Assembly (NCBI RefSeq): GCF_029892155.1
Contig: NZ_JARZAG010000004.1
Coordinates: 1-64,000, forward strand
Source: Kitasatospora sp. GAS204B
Lineage (GTDB): Bacteria > Actinomycetota > Actinomycetes > Streptomycetales > Streptomycetaceae
Direction of reading: 5' to 3'
DNA length: 64,000 bases
Shown in pieces: positions 1 to 10,605 of this stretch (its first letter is position 1; the number at the start of each line of letters is the position of its first letter). The position numbers and the translations under genes are program-made. A model generated the notes under the pieces. It did not search any database and was not told the origin of the DNA. It saw only the letters and a program-made list of their open reading frames with translations.

Positions 1-41
1 CTGCAGGGGGGACCCTGTGGGAGAGTAGGACGCCGCCGAAC
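1..41 (+). rRNA. rrf: 5S ribosomal RNA, 3' end (partial)
   Basis: The first 41 bases match the conserved 3' end of streptomycete 5S rRNA (the GGGAGAGTAGGACGCCGCC segment), and a hairpin terminator follows directly. The gene is cut by the window start, so an rRNA operon lies just to the left. The call rests on recalled family sequence, not on an alignment. Confidence 0.85.
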
Positions 42-50
42 AATTCTTCT

Positions 51-86
51 AGAGAAGCCCTCTTCCTTCGGGAAGGGGGCTTCTCT
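51..86 (+). terminator. rRNA operon terminator
   Basis: An AGAGAAGCCC arm and a GGGCTTCTCT arm form a long, near-perfect hairpin around a CTTCGG-type loop, ten bases after the 5S 3' end. It lies between the rRNA and the convergent GNAT gene. Confidence 0.8.
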
Positions 87-101
87 GCGTTTACCGCATG
101 C

Positions 102-554
102 TCAGAGCTGCAGCTTGAACCCGAGGTGCGATCCGGTGAATCCCAACCGGTCATAGAAGCGGTGCGCGTCGGTGCGGCTCAGGTCCGAGGTGAGCTGCAC
201 CAGACCCGCGCCGAGTTCGCGGGAGCGGTCGATCGCCCACTCCATCAGGACCGTGCCGAGGCCGTTGCCGCGCTCGTCGGCGTGGACCCGGACGGCCTCC
301 ACGATCACCCGGGTGGTGCCGCTCCTGGAGAGGCCGGGGATGACGCTGAGCTGAAGGGTGCCGACCACCCGGCCGGCTCGGACGGCGACGGTCGGGTGCT
401 GGTTGGGGTCGGCGGCGATGCGCTCCCAGGCCGCGTAATAGGGGGCCAGGTCGTCGGGGCTCTCCCTGGTTGCGGCCACCGAGTCGGCGGCCAGCATCGC
501 CACGATGGCCGGGATGTCGTCGGAGGTCGCCGGGCGGATGACAAGATCATTCAT
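102..554 (-). CDS. GNAT family N-acetyltransferase
   Basis: This 150-residue single-domain GNAT protein should transfer an acetyl group from acetyl-CoA to an unknown amine substrate in the cytosol. It shows a start region typical of the family (LVIRPATSDDIPAI), the acetyl-CoA pyrophosphate loop RGNGLGTVLMEWA near residues 95-107, and the C-terminal HRFYDRLGF signature. Length is normal for a one-domain GNAT. It is convergent with the rRNA operon and is followed by its own short gap, so it looks monocistronic. The substrate cannot be inferred. Confidence 0.85.
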   Translation of the reverse strand: MNDLVIRPATSDDIPAIVAMLAADSVAATRESPDDLAPYYAAWERIAADPNQHPTVAVRAGRVVGTLQLSVIPGLSRSGTTRVIVEAVRVHADERGNGLGTVLMEWAIDRSRELGAGLVQLTSDLSRTDAHRFYDRLGFTGSHLGFKLQL

Positions 555-593
555 GGTGCTCAGCCTAGTGACCCCGCCCGGTGACCCGCGGCC

Positions 594-1385
594 TCACTCC
601 TCGGCGGGCGCACCGGTGATCACCGCGAAGACCGCGCCCTGCGGGTCGCTGAGTTGCGCGAACCGCCCGACTCCGGCCTCCTCGACCACGTGGCCACGCT
701 GGGTGCCACCGAGTTCCACGGCGCGGGCGATGGTCGCGTCGACGTCGGCCACTTCGAAGTACGGCTGCCAGTAGGAGCCGGCGTGCGCTGCCCGGTCCTC
801 GGCGACCATCCCGGCGAGGCCGCCCTGGCTGGCGTCGGTGCCGCCGTCGGTGGGGGTGATCACGGTGTAGGTGAAGTCGCCGAACGGGACGTCCTGCTCC
901 AGCCAGTTGAACACCGTGCGGTAGAACGGCTTGGCGGCCGACGGGTCGGTGGTGTGCAGTTCGGTCCAGCAGAGCGTGCCGACGTCGGTCACGGCCTCCA
1001 GCCCGGGGGTGTCGCCGGGCTGCCACACGGCGAACCGGGCGCCGGTCGGGTCGGTGTAGCCGGCCATCCGGCCGTGGGTGAAGACGTCGAACGGGCCGAG
1101 CCGGACCACGCCGCCCGCCTGCTGGACGAGCTTGCTGGTCTGGTCGGCGTCCTCGGTGTGGAAGTAGAGCGTCCAGGCGGGTGGCGCGCCCTCCTCGGTG
1201 AGCGGGCCGAGCGCGGCGACGGTTCGGTCGCCCAGTTGGAAGAAGCCGTAGCCACCGGAGTTGGGGCCGGCCGAGTTGAAGGTCCAGCCGAGGAGACCAC
1301 TGTAGAAGGCCTGGGCGGCGTCGGTGTCGGGGCTGCCCAGGTCGAGCCAGTTGGGCGCGCCGGGGACGTAGTTGGTGGTCAGCAT
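594..1385 (-). CDS. VOC (glyoxalase/bleomycin-resistance fold) family protein, two domains
   Basis: This 263-residue protein has two VOC halves. The first begins PNWLDLGSPDTDAAQAFY and the second CWTELHTTDPSAAKPFY; both are the paired beta-alpha-beta-beta-beta units of the glyoxalase / extradiol dioxygenase superfamily. I chose ATG 1385 because a GGAGGA ribosome site lies just before it and the family motif starts a few residues in. An upstream in-frame start at 1505 would add 40 residues of no recognisable fold. Family members range from metal-dependent isomerases to drug-binding proteins, so the exact activity is open. Confidence 0.85.
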   Translation of the reverse strand: MLTTNYVPGAPNWLDLGSPDTDAAQAFYSGLLGWTFNSAGPNSGGYGFFQLGDRTVAALGPLTEEGAPPAWTLYFHTEDADQTSKLVQQAGGVVRLGPFDVFTHGRMAGYTDPTGARFAVWQPGDTPGLEAVTDVGTLCWTELHTTDPSAAKPFYRTVFNWLEQDVPFGDFTYTVITPTDGGTDASQGGLAGMVAEDRAAHAGSYWQPYFEVADVDATIARAVELGGTQRGHVVEEAGVGRFAQLSDPQGAVFAVITGAPAEE

Positions 1386-1537
1386 GGCGTCCTCCGCCTC
1401 TGTGCGGGGCCGGAACGCGGGTTGGGCGTCCGGGCATGACAACGAGTCCTCCTCTGCCATCGTGTCACCGCGCTGTCGGCCCGGCGCGATACCGTTCCTG
1501 GGCATGGGTTCAGCGGCGGTGTTGAGGGGGTCCCCGG

Positions 1538-3778
1538 ATGGCCGGGCAGCGGTCCGACACGGCTCAGGTGCCCGCCCAGCGGCAGCTCGCCGAGGTCGAG
1601 GGCGTACTGGAGCGGATCACCTACGCCAACGAGGAGACCGGCTACACGGTCGCCAGGGTCGACACCGGTCGTGGCGCGAACGACCTGCTGACGGTGGTCG
1701 GCGCGCTGCTCGGCGCGCAGGTGGGGGAATCGCTGCGGCTGTACGGCCGTTGGGGCTCGCACCCGCAGTACGGCCGCCAGTTCACCGTGGAGAACTACAC
1801 CACGGTGCTGCCCGCCACCGTGCAGGGCATCCAGCGCTACCTGGGCTCGGGCCTGATCAAGGGGATCGGCCCGCGGTTCGCCGAGCGGATCGTCGAGCAC
1901 TTCGGCGTCGACACGCTGACCGTCATCGAGGAGCAGCCGGCCCGGCTGGTCGAGGTGCCGGGGCTCGGGCCGAAGCGGACCAAGATGATCGCCGCGGCCT
2001 GGGAGGAGCAGAAGGCGATCAAGGAGGTGATGGTGTTCCTCCAGGGGGTGGGGGTGTCCACCTCGCTCGCCGTGCGGATCTACAAGAAGTACGGGGACAG
2101 CTCGATCGGCGTCGTGAAGAACGAGCCCTACCGGCTGGCATCCGACGTCTGGGGCATCGGCTTCCTGACCGCGGACCGGATCGCGCAGGCGGTGGGCATC
2201 CCGCACGACAGCCCTGAGCGGGTGAAGGCCGGGCTGCAGTACGCGCTCTCGCAGAGCAGCGACCAGGGGCACTGCTACCTGCCGGAGGAGCGGCTGATCG
2301 CCGACGGGGTGAAGCTCCTGCAGGTGGACGTCGGCCTGGTGATCGAGTGCCTGGCCGAGCTGGTGGCGCAGGAGGGGGTGGTCCGCGAGAGCCTGCCGGG
2401 GGAGGGCGGCGAGCCGGTGGTCGCCGTCTACCTGGTGCCGTTCCACCGCGCCGAGATCTCGCTCTCCAACCAACTGCTGCGGCTGCTGGGCGCCGAGACC
2501 GACCGGATGCCGGGCTTCGCGGACGTCGACTGGACCAAGGCGCTGGCCTGGCTGGCCCAGCGGACCGGGGCCGAGCTGGCGCCGGAGCAGGAGCAGTCGG
2601 TCCGGCTCGCGCTGACCGAGAAGGTCGCGGTGCTGACCGGCGGCCCGGGCTGCGGCAAGTCCTTCACGGTGAAGTCGATCGTCACGCTCGCGCTGGCCAA
2701 GCGGGCGAAGGTGCTGCTGGCGGCGCCGACCGGGCGGGCGGCCAAGCGGCTGGCGGAGCTGACGGGCCACCAGGCCTCGACCGTGCACCGGCTGCTGGAG
2801 CTGCGTCCGGGCGGGGACGCGGCCTATGACCGGGACCGGCCGTTGGACGCCGACCTGGTGGTGGTCGACGAGGCCTCGATGCTGGACCTGATCCTGGCCA
2901 ACAAGCTGGTCAAGGCGGTGGCGCCGGGCGCGCACCTGCTCTTCGTGGGGGATGTGGACCAGCTTCCCTCGGTCGGCGCGGGGGAGGTGCTGCGTGACCT
3001 GCTGGCCGACGGTGGGCCGATCCCCTCGGTGCGGCTGACCCGGATCTTCCGCCAGGCCCAGCAGTCCGGTGTGGTGGTGAACGCGCACCGGATCAACGAG
3101 GGGCAGCCCCCGCTCACCGACGGGCTGCCCGACTTCTTCCTCTTCGTGGAGGACGACACCGAGCGCGCGGCCGGGCTGGTGGTGGACGTGGTGGCCCGCC
3201 GGATCCCGCAGCGGTTCCGGCTGGACGCCCGCCGGGACGTGCAGGTGCTGGCCCCGATGCACCGCGGCCCGGCCGGCGCCGGCAACCTCAACACGCTGCT
3301 CCAGGCCGCCGTCACCCCCGGGCGCGAAGGGCTGGCCGAGAAGCGCTTCGGCGGCCGGACCTTCCGGGTCGGCGACAAGGTGACCCAGATCCGCAATAAC
3401 TATGAGAAGGGCCAGAACGGCGTCTTCAACGGCACGGTCGGCGTGGTGACCGCACTGAGCGTGGAGGACCAGCGCCTCACCGTGCTGACCGACGAGGACG
3501 AGGAGGTGCCGTACGACTTCGACGAACTCGACGAGTTGCAGCACGCGTATGCCGTCACCATCCACCGCTCGCAGGGCAGCGAGTATCCGGCGGTGGTGAT
3601 TCCGGTCACCACCTCGGCCTGGACCATGCTGCAGCGCAACCTGCTCTACACGGCGGTCACCCGGGCGAAGAAGCTGGTGGTGCTGGTGGGCTCGCGCAAG
3701 GCGATCGGGCAGGCGGTGCGCACGGTGAGTGCGGGGCGCCGTCATTCAGCCCTGGATCACCGGCTGTCCATCGGATGA
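1538..3778 (+). CDS. recD2: RecD2-like ATP-dependent DNA helicase (SF1B)
   Basis: This 746-residue protein matches the RecD2 branch, which unwinds DNA 5'-3' without RecBC. The N-terminal part (about 1-330) carries helix-hairpin-helix-like segments such as VPGLGPKRTKMI. Walker A GGPGCGKS sits near residue 368, Walker B VVVDEASML near 441, FVGDVDQLPSVGAG near 470, and the late SF1 motif VTIHRSQGSEYPAV near 672. The start at 1538 follows a G-rich stretch and matches the family N-terminus. Together with the downstream citrate synthase gene this recalls a conserved streptomycete neighbourhood. Confidence 0.92.
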   Translation: MAGQRSDTAQVPAQRQLAEVEGVLERITYANEETGYTVARVDTGRGANDLLTVVGALLGAQVGESLRLYGRWGSHPQYGRQFTVENYTTVLPATVQGIQRYLGSGLIKGIGPRFAERIVEHFGVDTLTVIEEQPARLVEVPGLGPKRTKMIAAAWEEQKAIKEVMVFLQGVGVSTSLAVRIYKKYGDSSIGVVKNEPYRLASDVWGIGFLTADRIAQAVGIPHDSPERVKAGLQYALSQSSDQGHCYLPEERLIADGVKLLQVDVGLVIECLAELVAQEGVVRESLPGEGGEPVVAVYLVPFHRAEISLSNQLLRLLGAETDRMPGFADVDWTKALAWLAQRTGAELAPEQEQSVRLALTEKVAVLTGGPGCGKSFTVKSIVTLALAKRAKVLLAAPTGRAAKRLAELTGHQASTVHRLLELRPGGDAAYDRDRPLDADLVVVDEASMLDLILANKLVKAVAPGAHLLFVGDVDQLPSVGAGEVLRDLLADGGPIPSVRLTRIFRQAQQSGVVVNAHRINEGQPPLTDGLPDFFLFVEDDTERAAGLVVDVVARRIPQRFRLDARRDVQVLAPMHRGPAGAGNLNTLLQAAVTPGREGLAEKRFGGRTFRVGDKVTQIRNNYEKGQNGVFNGTVGVVTALSVEDQRLTVLTDEDEEVPYDFDELDELQHAYAVTIHRSQGSEYPAVVIPVTTSAWTMLQRNLLYTAVTRAKKLVVLVGSRKAIGQAVRTVSAGRRHSALDHRLSIG

Positions 3779-4013
3779 TCACCTGAGGCCGAATGGGGTC
3801 AGGGGCCTCCGCGGGGGTATCTTGACGTGAAGAAATTGATGGACCAGCCTAGTCTTGCCGTGATCTTGTCCGGTTCGTACGGGCTGGTGCGTCGGTTCTT
3901 GTAGTGTGGGGCCCTTTTGGGCCACCCCGGGTGCGCGGTCGTCCTCCGGATGGGGGAGGGTGGACGGGCAGACACCTTGGAAGCGGATTTTCATTTCGTC
4001 GGTGAGGAAGCGC
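3779..4013 (+). promoter_or_regulatory. recD2-citA intergenic region with weak hairpin and likely citA promoter
   Basis: A GAGGCC/GGCCTC inverted repeat (3785-3809, 13-base loop) just after the helicase stop could be a weak terminator. A TTGACG hexamer lies at 3822-3827 and a TAGTCT at 3850-3855, but their spacing (22) is too long for a simple promoter, so no start point is assigned. The ribosome site GAGGAAG (4004-4010) fixes the citrate synthase start. Confidence 0.4.
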
Positions 4014-5312
<1,299 letters not shown>

Positions 5313-5350
5313 GCGATCCCGCGCCGGCAGGTGCCGGTAGGTGTCCAGCA

Positions 5351-5377
5351 GGCCCCGCAGCTTCGTGCCGCGGGGCC
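5351..5377 (+). terminator. Terminator after citrate synthase
   Basis: GGCCCCGC and GCGGGGCC arms flank an 11-base loop, 38 bases after the citrate synthase stop. There is no clear T-run, as is common in streptomycetes. Confidence 0.6.
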
Positions 5378-5380
5378 TTC

Positions 5381-5805
5381 GGCGTGTCCGGGGCGCTCGA
5401 GGCAGATGTGACGGCGCACGGCCGCCGGGAAGTGGACGAGGCTGGGAACGGCCGCTCAAAGCGTTCCTGGTCACCCCACTGCCCGGCGCCGTGCGCGCCC
5501 GGGGCCCGCCGGAGCCCCGTGGGCGGCGCGCCGACCACGGGTGCGCGGCCCTGCCCCCAGGGGAGAGGGTGGGTCGCACGGTGCCGTTCCGCAGTCGTCT
5601 GCCGCACTCACCAAGGTAAGACGTATCTGGGTCGGCAAAGTTACGTCCGGGGGGTGTGAGTTGTCTCTCGCTTCCGTCCGCGTCCCTCGGTTCACCCGCT
5701 CATACCACATGACTCGCGGCGCCCGACGTCACCCTCCCCGCAGTGATGGCAACCCAGCGTGATAGGAATCGTGGCATTCCGGTACGGACAGGGCGGGAGA
5801 GACAG
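5381..5805. other. 425-base intergenic stretch before the SDR gene
   Basis: No convincing gene is seen on either strand. A small inverted repeat, GGAAT-6-ATTCC (5765-5780), lies about 25 bases before the SDR start codon and could be an operator, but no regulator gene is adjacent. Confidence 0.4.
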
Positions 5806-6525
5806 ATGGCCAGGAACGTTGTCGTCACCGGCGGTGGCACCGGGATCGGCCTGGAGATCGCGCGGCGGTTCGCCGAGGCGGGCGACGCGGTGGTGATCGT
5901 GGGCCGTCGGCGTGCGGTGCTGGAAAGCGCGGCCGAGCGGCTCGGCGCCGGCGTCAGCACGCTGGTCTGCGACCTGGCCGACCCGGACGCCGTGGAGGCG
6001 GCGCTGGGCGAGCTGCCGGCCCGGATCGACGTCCTGGTCAACAACGCCGGCAGCCGGGAGACCGGCTTCGGGGCCGGCCCGCACGCGCTGCTGGCCCGCT
6101 GGCGCGGCGACTTCGAGCGCAACGTGCTCACCGCGGTGCTGCTCACCGAGTCGGTGCGGGACCGGCTCACCCCGGGCGAGGGGCGGGTGATCACGATCAG
6201 CTCGATCGCCGCGCTGCGCGGAGCCGGCTCCTACGGGGCGGCCAAGGCCTCGCTGCACGCCTGGAACCACTTCCTGGCCGCCCAGCTGGGCCCCTCCGGG
6301 ATCACGGCGAACATCGTGGCGCCCGGCACGGTGGCCGGCACCGAGTTCTTCGGCCCGCGGCTGGACGAGGCCGAGGTCTCCCGCCGGGCCTCCCGCACCC
6401 TGCTCGGCCGGATCGGCGAGACCGGTGAGGTGGCGGCGGCCGTGCAGTTCCTGGCCTCGCCCGGGGCGGGCTTCATCACCGCCGAGATCCTGCACTGCAA
6501 CGGTGGCGAGCTGCTCGGGCGTTAG
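5806..6525 (+). CDS. SDR family NAD(P)-dependent oxidoreductase
   Basis: This 239-residue classical short-chain dehydrogenase has the nucleotide-binding TGGGTGIG motif at residues 8-15, NNAG near 77, the catalytic Ser in ISSIAA and Tyr143-x3-Lys147 in YGAAK. The AGRR-type sequence after beta-2 (VVIVGRRRAVL) suggests NADP preference, which is an inference. ATG 5806 follows GGGAGAG; an upstream in-frame ATG lacks a site and would add 21 basic residues. The substrate is unknown. It is convergent with the copper ATPase gene across a strong shared hairpin. Confidence 0.9.
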   Translation: MARNVVVTGGGTGIGLEIARRFAEAGDAVVIVGRRRAVLESAAERLGAGVSTLVCDLADPDAVEAALGELPARIDVLVNNAGSRETGFGAGPHALLARWRGDFERNVLTAVLLTESVRDRLTPGEGRVITISSIAALRGAGSYGAAKASLHAWNHFLAAQLGPSGITANIVAPGTVAGTEFFGPRLDEAEVSRRASRTLLGRIGETGEVAAAVQFLASPGAGFITAEILHCNGGELLGR

Positions 6526-6559
6526 GTCCTGTCCGGCAAAGATCGGCCGGACAGGACCT
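6524..6559. terminator. Bidirectional terminator hairpin
   Basis: A perfect 13-base stem (AGGTCCTGTCCGG / CCGGACAGGACCT) with a 10-base loop lies between the convergent SDR and copA genes and overlaps the SDR stop codon. It can serve both strands. Confidence 0.75.
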
Positions 6560-6577
6560 GGCGCCGAGCAGTTCGGC

Positions 6578-8839
6578 TCAGGCGGCGAAGCGGCGCAGCC
6601 GCAGGCTGTTGGTCACCACGAAGACCGAGGAGAAGGCCATCGCGGCCCCCGCGACCATCGGGTTCAGCAGACCGGCGGCGGCCAGCGGGACGGCGGCCAC
6701 GTTGTAGGCGAAGGCCCAGAACAGGTTGCCCTTGATGGTGCCCAGGGTCCGCCGGGAGAGCCGGATCGCGTCCGCCGCCACCCGCAGGTCGCCGCGGACC
6801 AGGGTCAGGTCGCCGGCCTCGATCGCGGCGTCGGCGCCGGTGCCCATGGCCAGCCCCAGGTCGGCCCGGGCGAGCGCGGCCGCGTCGTTCACGCCGTCGC
6901 CGACCATCGCCACCGCGTGGCCCTCGCCCTGCAGGCGCTCGATGACCGCGACCTTCTGCTCGGGCAGTACCTCGGCGATCACGTCGGCCGGCTCGATCCC
7001 GACCTCGGCCGCCACCGCCCGGGCCACCGCGGCGTGGTCGCCGGTCAGCAGCACCGGACGCAGGCCCAGCTCGCGCAGCTCGCGCACCGCCTGCGCGCTG
7101 GTCGGCTTGACGGTGTCGGCCACCACCAGGACCGCGCGGGCCGCGCCGTCCCAGCCGACCGCGACGGCGATGCGTCCGGCGGCTCCGGCGGCGGCCTTCG
7201 CGGCGGCCAGCTCGGGGCTGAGCGGCTGCGCCAGCTCGGCCAGCAGCGACTCCCGGCCGGCGAGCACCTGGTGACCGTCCACCAGACCCCGTACGCCGAG
7301 CCCCGGCAGGTTGGTGAACTCCTCGACGGCGGGCAGCGCGCCCAGCCGCTCGCGGGCCGCGGTGGCGACGGCCCGGGCGATCGGGTGCTCGGAGGCGTGC
7401 TCCAGGGCGCCGGCCAGCCGCAGCGCCTGCTCCTCGGTGACGCCGTCGGCGGTGTGCACGGCGGTCAGCGCCATGGCGCCGGTGGTCACCGTGCCGGTCT
7501 TGTCCAGCACGATGGTGTCCACCCGCCGGGTGGTCTCCAGCACCTCGGGGCCCTTGATCAGGATGCCCAGCTGGGCGCCGCGCCCGGTGCCGACCAGCAG
7601 CGCGGTCGGGGTGGCCAGGCCCAGCGCGCAGGGGCAGGCGATGATCAGCACGGCGACGGCGGCGGTGAAGGCCTCGGTGGCGCTGCCGGTGGCCAGCAGC
7701 CAACCGACCAGGGTGGCCAGCGCGATCAGGATCACCGTCGGGACGAAGACTGCCGAGATTCGGTCGGCCAGCCGCTGGGCGGCGGCCTTGCCGTTCTGCG
7801 CCTGCTCGACCAGCCGGGCGATGTGGGCCAGCCGGGTGTCCGCGCCGACCCGGCGGGCCTCCACCACCAGGCGCCCGCCCGCGTTGACGGTGGCGCCGGT
7901 GACGCTGTCGCCGACGGTGACCTCGACCGGGACCGACTCGCCGGTGAGCATCGAGGCGTCCACCGCCGAGGCGCCCTCCACCACCACGCCGTCGGTGGCG
8001 ATCTTCTCGCCGGGCCGGACCACGAAGCGGGTGCCGACGGTCAGTTCGGCCACCGGGAGCCGGACCTCGTGGCCGTCGCGCAGCACCGCGACCTCCTTGG
8101 CGCCGAGGTCGAGCAGCGCGTGCAGCGCGGCGCCGGCCCGGCGCTTGGAGCGGGCCTCCAGCCAGCGGCCGAGCAGGATCAGCGTGGTGACGGCGGCCGC
8201 CGTCTCCAGGTAGAGGGTTGATCCGGCGTCAGCCCGGCCGATCGCCAGGCTGAACTCGTGCTTCATCCCGGGCATCCCCGCGCCGCCCAGGAAGAGCGCC
8301 CAGAGGGACCAGCCGAAGGCGGCCAGGGTGCCGAGCGAGACCAGGGTGTCCATGGTGGCCGCGCGGTGCCGCAGGTTGGTCCAGGCGGCCCGGTGGAAGG
8401 GCAGGCCGCCGTACGCCACCACCGGGCCGGTGAGCGCGAAGGCGAGCCACTGCCAGAAGGTGAACTGCAGCGCCGGCACCATCGAGAGCAGCACCACCGG
8501 GACGGTCAGCACGGCGCTGAGCAGCAGCCGCACCCGCTCGGGGTCGGCCTCGGCTCCGGCTTCGACAGCGGGGCCCGCGGCCGGTTCGGCGGCCGGCGGC
8601 GGGGGCGGCTCGGCGGTGTAGCCGGTGCGCTCCACGGTGGCGATCAGGTCGGCCACCGTGACGCCGGGGCCGAAGTCGACCCGGGCCTTCTCGGTGGCGA
8701 AGTTCACCGTGGCCGCGACGCCCACCATCCGGTTCAGCTTCTTCTCGATCCGGGCAGCGCAGGAGGCGCAGGTCATCCCTCCGATCGAGAGCTCGACGCG
8801 GTCACTTATGCCGGTGGGTGCGGTGGTGGCGGTGCTCAT
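6578..8839 (-). CDS. copA: Copper-exporting P-type ATPase (P1B)
   Basis: The 753-residue protein pumps heavy metal, most likely Cu(I), out of the cell. One N-terminal HMA domain holds the metal site GGMTCASC (residues 20-27). Membrane helices follow, then the actuator-domain TGES (MLTGESVPV), the intramembrane CPC metal site near residue 401, the phosphorylated Asp in DKTGT near 444, an HP motif (ASEHPIARA) and the hinge [11 protein letters not shown]. The CPC plus C-x-x-C pattern is that of CopA. The chaperone gene copZ lies 83 bases upstream on the same strand and a CsoR-type site lies before that, so the pair is probably one copper-inducible unit. Confidence 0.95.
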   Translation of the reverse strand: MSTATTAPTGISDRVELSIGGMTCASCAARIEKKLNRMVGVAATVNFATEKARVDFGPGVTVADLIATVERTGYTAEPPPPPAAEPAAGPAVEAGAEADPERVRLLLSAVLTVPVVLLSMVPALQFTFWQWLAFALTGPVVAYGGLPFHRAAWTNLRHRAATMDTLVSLGTLAAFGWSLWALFLGGAGMPGMKHEFSLAIGRADAGSTLYLETAAAVTTLILLGRWLEARSKRRAGAALHALLDLGAKEVAVLRDGHEVRLPVAELTVGTRFVVRPGEKIATDGVVVEGASAVDASMLTGESVPVEVTVGDSVTGATVNAGGRLVVEARRVGADTRLAHIARLVEQAQNGKAAAQRLADRISAVFVPTVILIALATLVGWLLATGSATEAFTAAVAVLIIACPCALGLATPTALLVGTGRGAQLGILIKGPEVLETTRRVDTIVLDKTGTVTTGAMALTAVHTADGVTEEQALRLAGALEHASEHPIARAVATAARERLGALPAVEEFTNLPGLGVRGLVDGHQVLAGRESLLAELAQPLSPELAAAKAAAGAAGRIAVAVGWDGAARAVLVVADTVKPTSAQAVRELRELGLRPVLLTGDHAAVARAVAAEVGIEPADVIAEVLPEQKVAVIERLQGEGHAVAMVGDGVNDAAALARADLGLAMGTGADAAIEAGDLTLVRGDLRVAADAIRLSRRTLGTIKGNLFWAFAYNVAAVPLAAAGLLNPMVAGAAMAFSSVFVVTNSLRLRRFAA

Positions 8840-8922
8840 CGGGCGGCTCCTTCGCGGGACGGGTGGGGACGGGGTGCGACCGGGCGGCCGGGGTGCGTCC
8901 CGGTCGCTCCCCGTGACCGGGC

Positions 8923-9141
8923 TCAGGCGGCCGGGCCGACCAGCTCGTAGCCCGCCTCGTCGACGGCGGCGCGGACGTCGGCCAGGGCCAGCGGCTGCTG
9001 GGAGGAGACTGTGACGGTGCCGGCCTTGGCGTTGGCGGCCACCTCGGTGACGCCGGCCAGAGCGGAGAGCTCCGAGCTGACCGACTTCTCACAGTGGCCG
9101 CAGCTCATGCCGGTGACGGTGTAGGTGACGGTGCTGGACAT
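8923..9141 (-). CDS. copZ: Copper chaperone, HMA domain
   Basis: This 72-residue protein is a single heavy-metal-associated domain with the Cu(I)-binding motif GMSCGHC at residues 11-17 and the ferredoxin-like alternation expected of Atx1/CopZ chaperones. It would deliver Cu(I) to the adjacent ATPase. The start at 9141 is supported by a GGAGG site about seven bases upstream. It is first in the copZ-copA unit, directly behind the operator at 9203-9219. Confidence 0.93.
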   Translation of the reverse strand: MSSTVTYTVTGMSCGHCEKSVSSELSALAGVTEVAANAKAGTVTVSSQQPLALADVRAAVDEAGYELVGPAA

Positions 9142-9202
9142 CGCTGCCTCCAAGGGATGAGGGGGCGCCGGAGGTCGGCGCCGCCGTACTGTCGAGAACA
9201 CG

Positions 9203-9219
9203 ATACCCCCTAGGGGTAT
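9203..9219 (-). promoter_or_regulatory. CsoR-type copper operator
   Basis: The palindrome ATACCCCCTAGGGGTAT, 62 bases before copZ, matches the known consensus of the Cu(I)-sensing repressor CsoR (TACCCC...GGGGTA core). Copper release of CsoR would switch on copZ-copA. No csoR gene is in the window, so the repressor must be encoded elsewhere. Confidence 0.85.
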
Positions 9220-9381
9220 TTCGTGAAGAGGGGTGAGCCGGGCGGCCGGTGAGATGGTCGTCACGGTCCGCTGACCGACAGTAGTCGCACCACCACCATG
9301 CGCCCGTCTTCGCCGCTCCCGGTCACCCGGAATGGCGCTGGGTGACCGGGCGACGCGGCTGCTCGTCGGGGTGATGGCGGA

Positions 9382-9417
9382 TGGGCATCCGGGTCGAATG
9401 TCCGTAATGTTCGGCAC
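9382..9417 (+). promoter_or_regulatory. Candidate leaderless promoter for the PP2C gene
   Basis: TGGGCA (9382-9387), 17 bases, then TAATGT (9405-9410), then seven bases to the GTG start at 9418. There is no ribosome site, so the transcript would start at or next to the start codon. This is read from sequence only. Confidence 0.5.
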
Positions 9418-10587
9418 GTGTTCAGCTTTCGCCGCCCCAGCCGCCCCTTGGCCTCCGCCGTCCAGGGCCTGCCCAAGGCGCGGCGGCGGCGCGCGCTGGC
9501 CGCCGTCGACCTGCGGGACCTGTCCTGGCGGCGGCGGGCCGCGCCGGCCCTGCTGGCGATCGTCTGCGTCTGCTTGGCGGACCTGTCCACCGGTCAGGAG
9601 CGCTACCTGGCACCGCTGATGACCGTGGTGCCCTCGATCGCCGCGCTCACCTTGTCGGCCGTCGGGGTGCTGAGCGTCTGCACGATCGGGCTGGCGGCGC
9701 TGGCCGGGCTCAACCGATACGACCAGGTCACCGCGGTGCACGACCAGCGCTTCCTGTTCGGTTCGATGATCACCTACCTGGCGCTCACCCTGTTCAGCGC
9801 CTACGTCGCGGAGCTCCGGATGCGCCGGGCGGCCGCTTTCGCCGCCGTCAGCTCGGTGGCCGAGGCGGCCCAGCGGGCGCTGCTGCGCCGGCCGGGGCCC
9901 GAGGTCGGGCCGCTGCGGCTGGCGGTCCGCTACGCCTCGGCCGCCGACGAGGCGCGGATCGGCGGCGACCTCTACTCGGTGCTGGAGACCCCGCACGGCA
10001 CCCGCGCGGTGGTCGGCGACGTCCGGGGCAAGGGGCTGGACGCGGTCCAGACGGCCGCCGTGGTGCTCGGCGCCTTCCGCGAGGCCGCCTACGACGAGCC
10101 GGGGCTGCACCAGGTGGCCGCCCGGATCGAGGCCAGCGTGGAACGGCATGTCCCCGACGGCGAGTTCACCACCGCGCTGTTCGCCGAGGTGTGCGGCGAC
10201 GGGGTGGTCGAGCTGCTCCAGTACGGGCACGTGCCGCCGCTGCGGGTGGCCCCGGACGGCACTGTGACGGTGCTGGAGGCCCCCGACCCCTGGGTGCCGC
10301 TGGGCCTGGGGCGGCTGGCGGCGGGCCGCCCGCAGAGCTGGCACCAGCCGTTCGGCACCGGTGACGTCCTGGTGCTCTGCACCGACGGCGTGGTGGAGGC
10401 CCGCGGGCGCGGCAGCGGCGAGTTCTATCCGCTGGAGGGGCGGGTCGCCGAGCTGGTGGCGGGCGCCGCGGGTTCGGTGGCCGAGCTGGAGGTGGCGGTG
10501 GGCCGGCTCTACGCCGACCTGCTCCGGCACACCGGCGGCGACCTCGGCGACGACGCGCTGCTGCTGCTGGTCAGCCGGGCCGACTGA
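9418..10587 (+). CDS. Membrane PP2C-type (SpoIIE-like) serine phosphatase
   Basis: The 389-residue protein has three hydrophobic segments between about residues 40 and 130 and a cytosolic PP2C domain from about 165. The metal-binding signature is complete: GGDLYS, DVRGKGLDA, LCTDGVVEA and DDALLLL. Such enzymes usually dephosphorylate anti-sigma-factor antagonists. No sensor domain other than the membrane part and no anti-sigma kinase is adjacent, so the target is unknown. It ends 18 bases from the convergent dhaL stop. Contrast the degenerate PP2C domain at 34808. Confidence 0.88.
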   Translation: MFSFRRPSRPLASAVQGLPKARRRRALAAVDLRDLSWRRRAAPALLAIVCVCLADLSTGQERYLAPLMTVVPSIAALTLSAVGVLSVCTIGLAALAGLNRYDQVTAVHDQRFLFGSMITYLALTLFSAYVAELRMRRAAAFAAVSSVAEAAQRALLRRPGPEVGPLRLAVRYASAADEARIGGDLYSVLETPHGTRAVVGDVRGKGLDAVQTAAVVLGAFREAAYDEPGLHQVAARIEASVERHVPDGEFTTALFAEVCGDGVVELLQYGHVPPLRVAPDGTVTVLEAPDPWVPLGLGRLAAGRPQSWHQPFGTGDVLVLCTDGVVEARGRGSGEFYPLEGRVAELVAGAAGSVAELEVAVGRLYADLLRHTGGDLGDDALLLLVSRAD

Positions 10588-10605
10588 CCAGCGGCAGCCG
10601 GCCGT

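Noticed and set aside
126..584. Long plus-strand frame opposite the first GNAT gene
   Set aside because: High-GC third-position shadow: no family pattern, no ribosome site, and the opposite strand encodes a clear acetyltransferase.
1379..3745. 788-codon minus-strand frame across the RecD2 gene
   Set aside because: Composition is an antisense artefact (Arg/His/Gln/Gly-rich); the plus strand has all helicase motifs.
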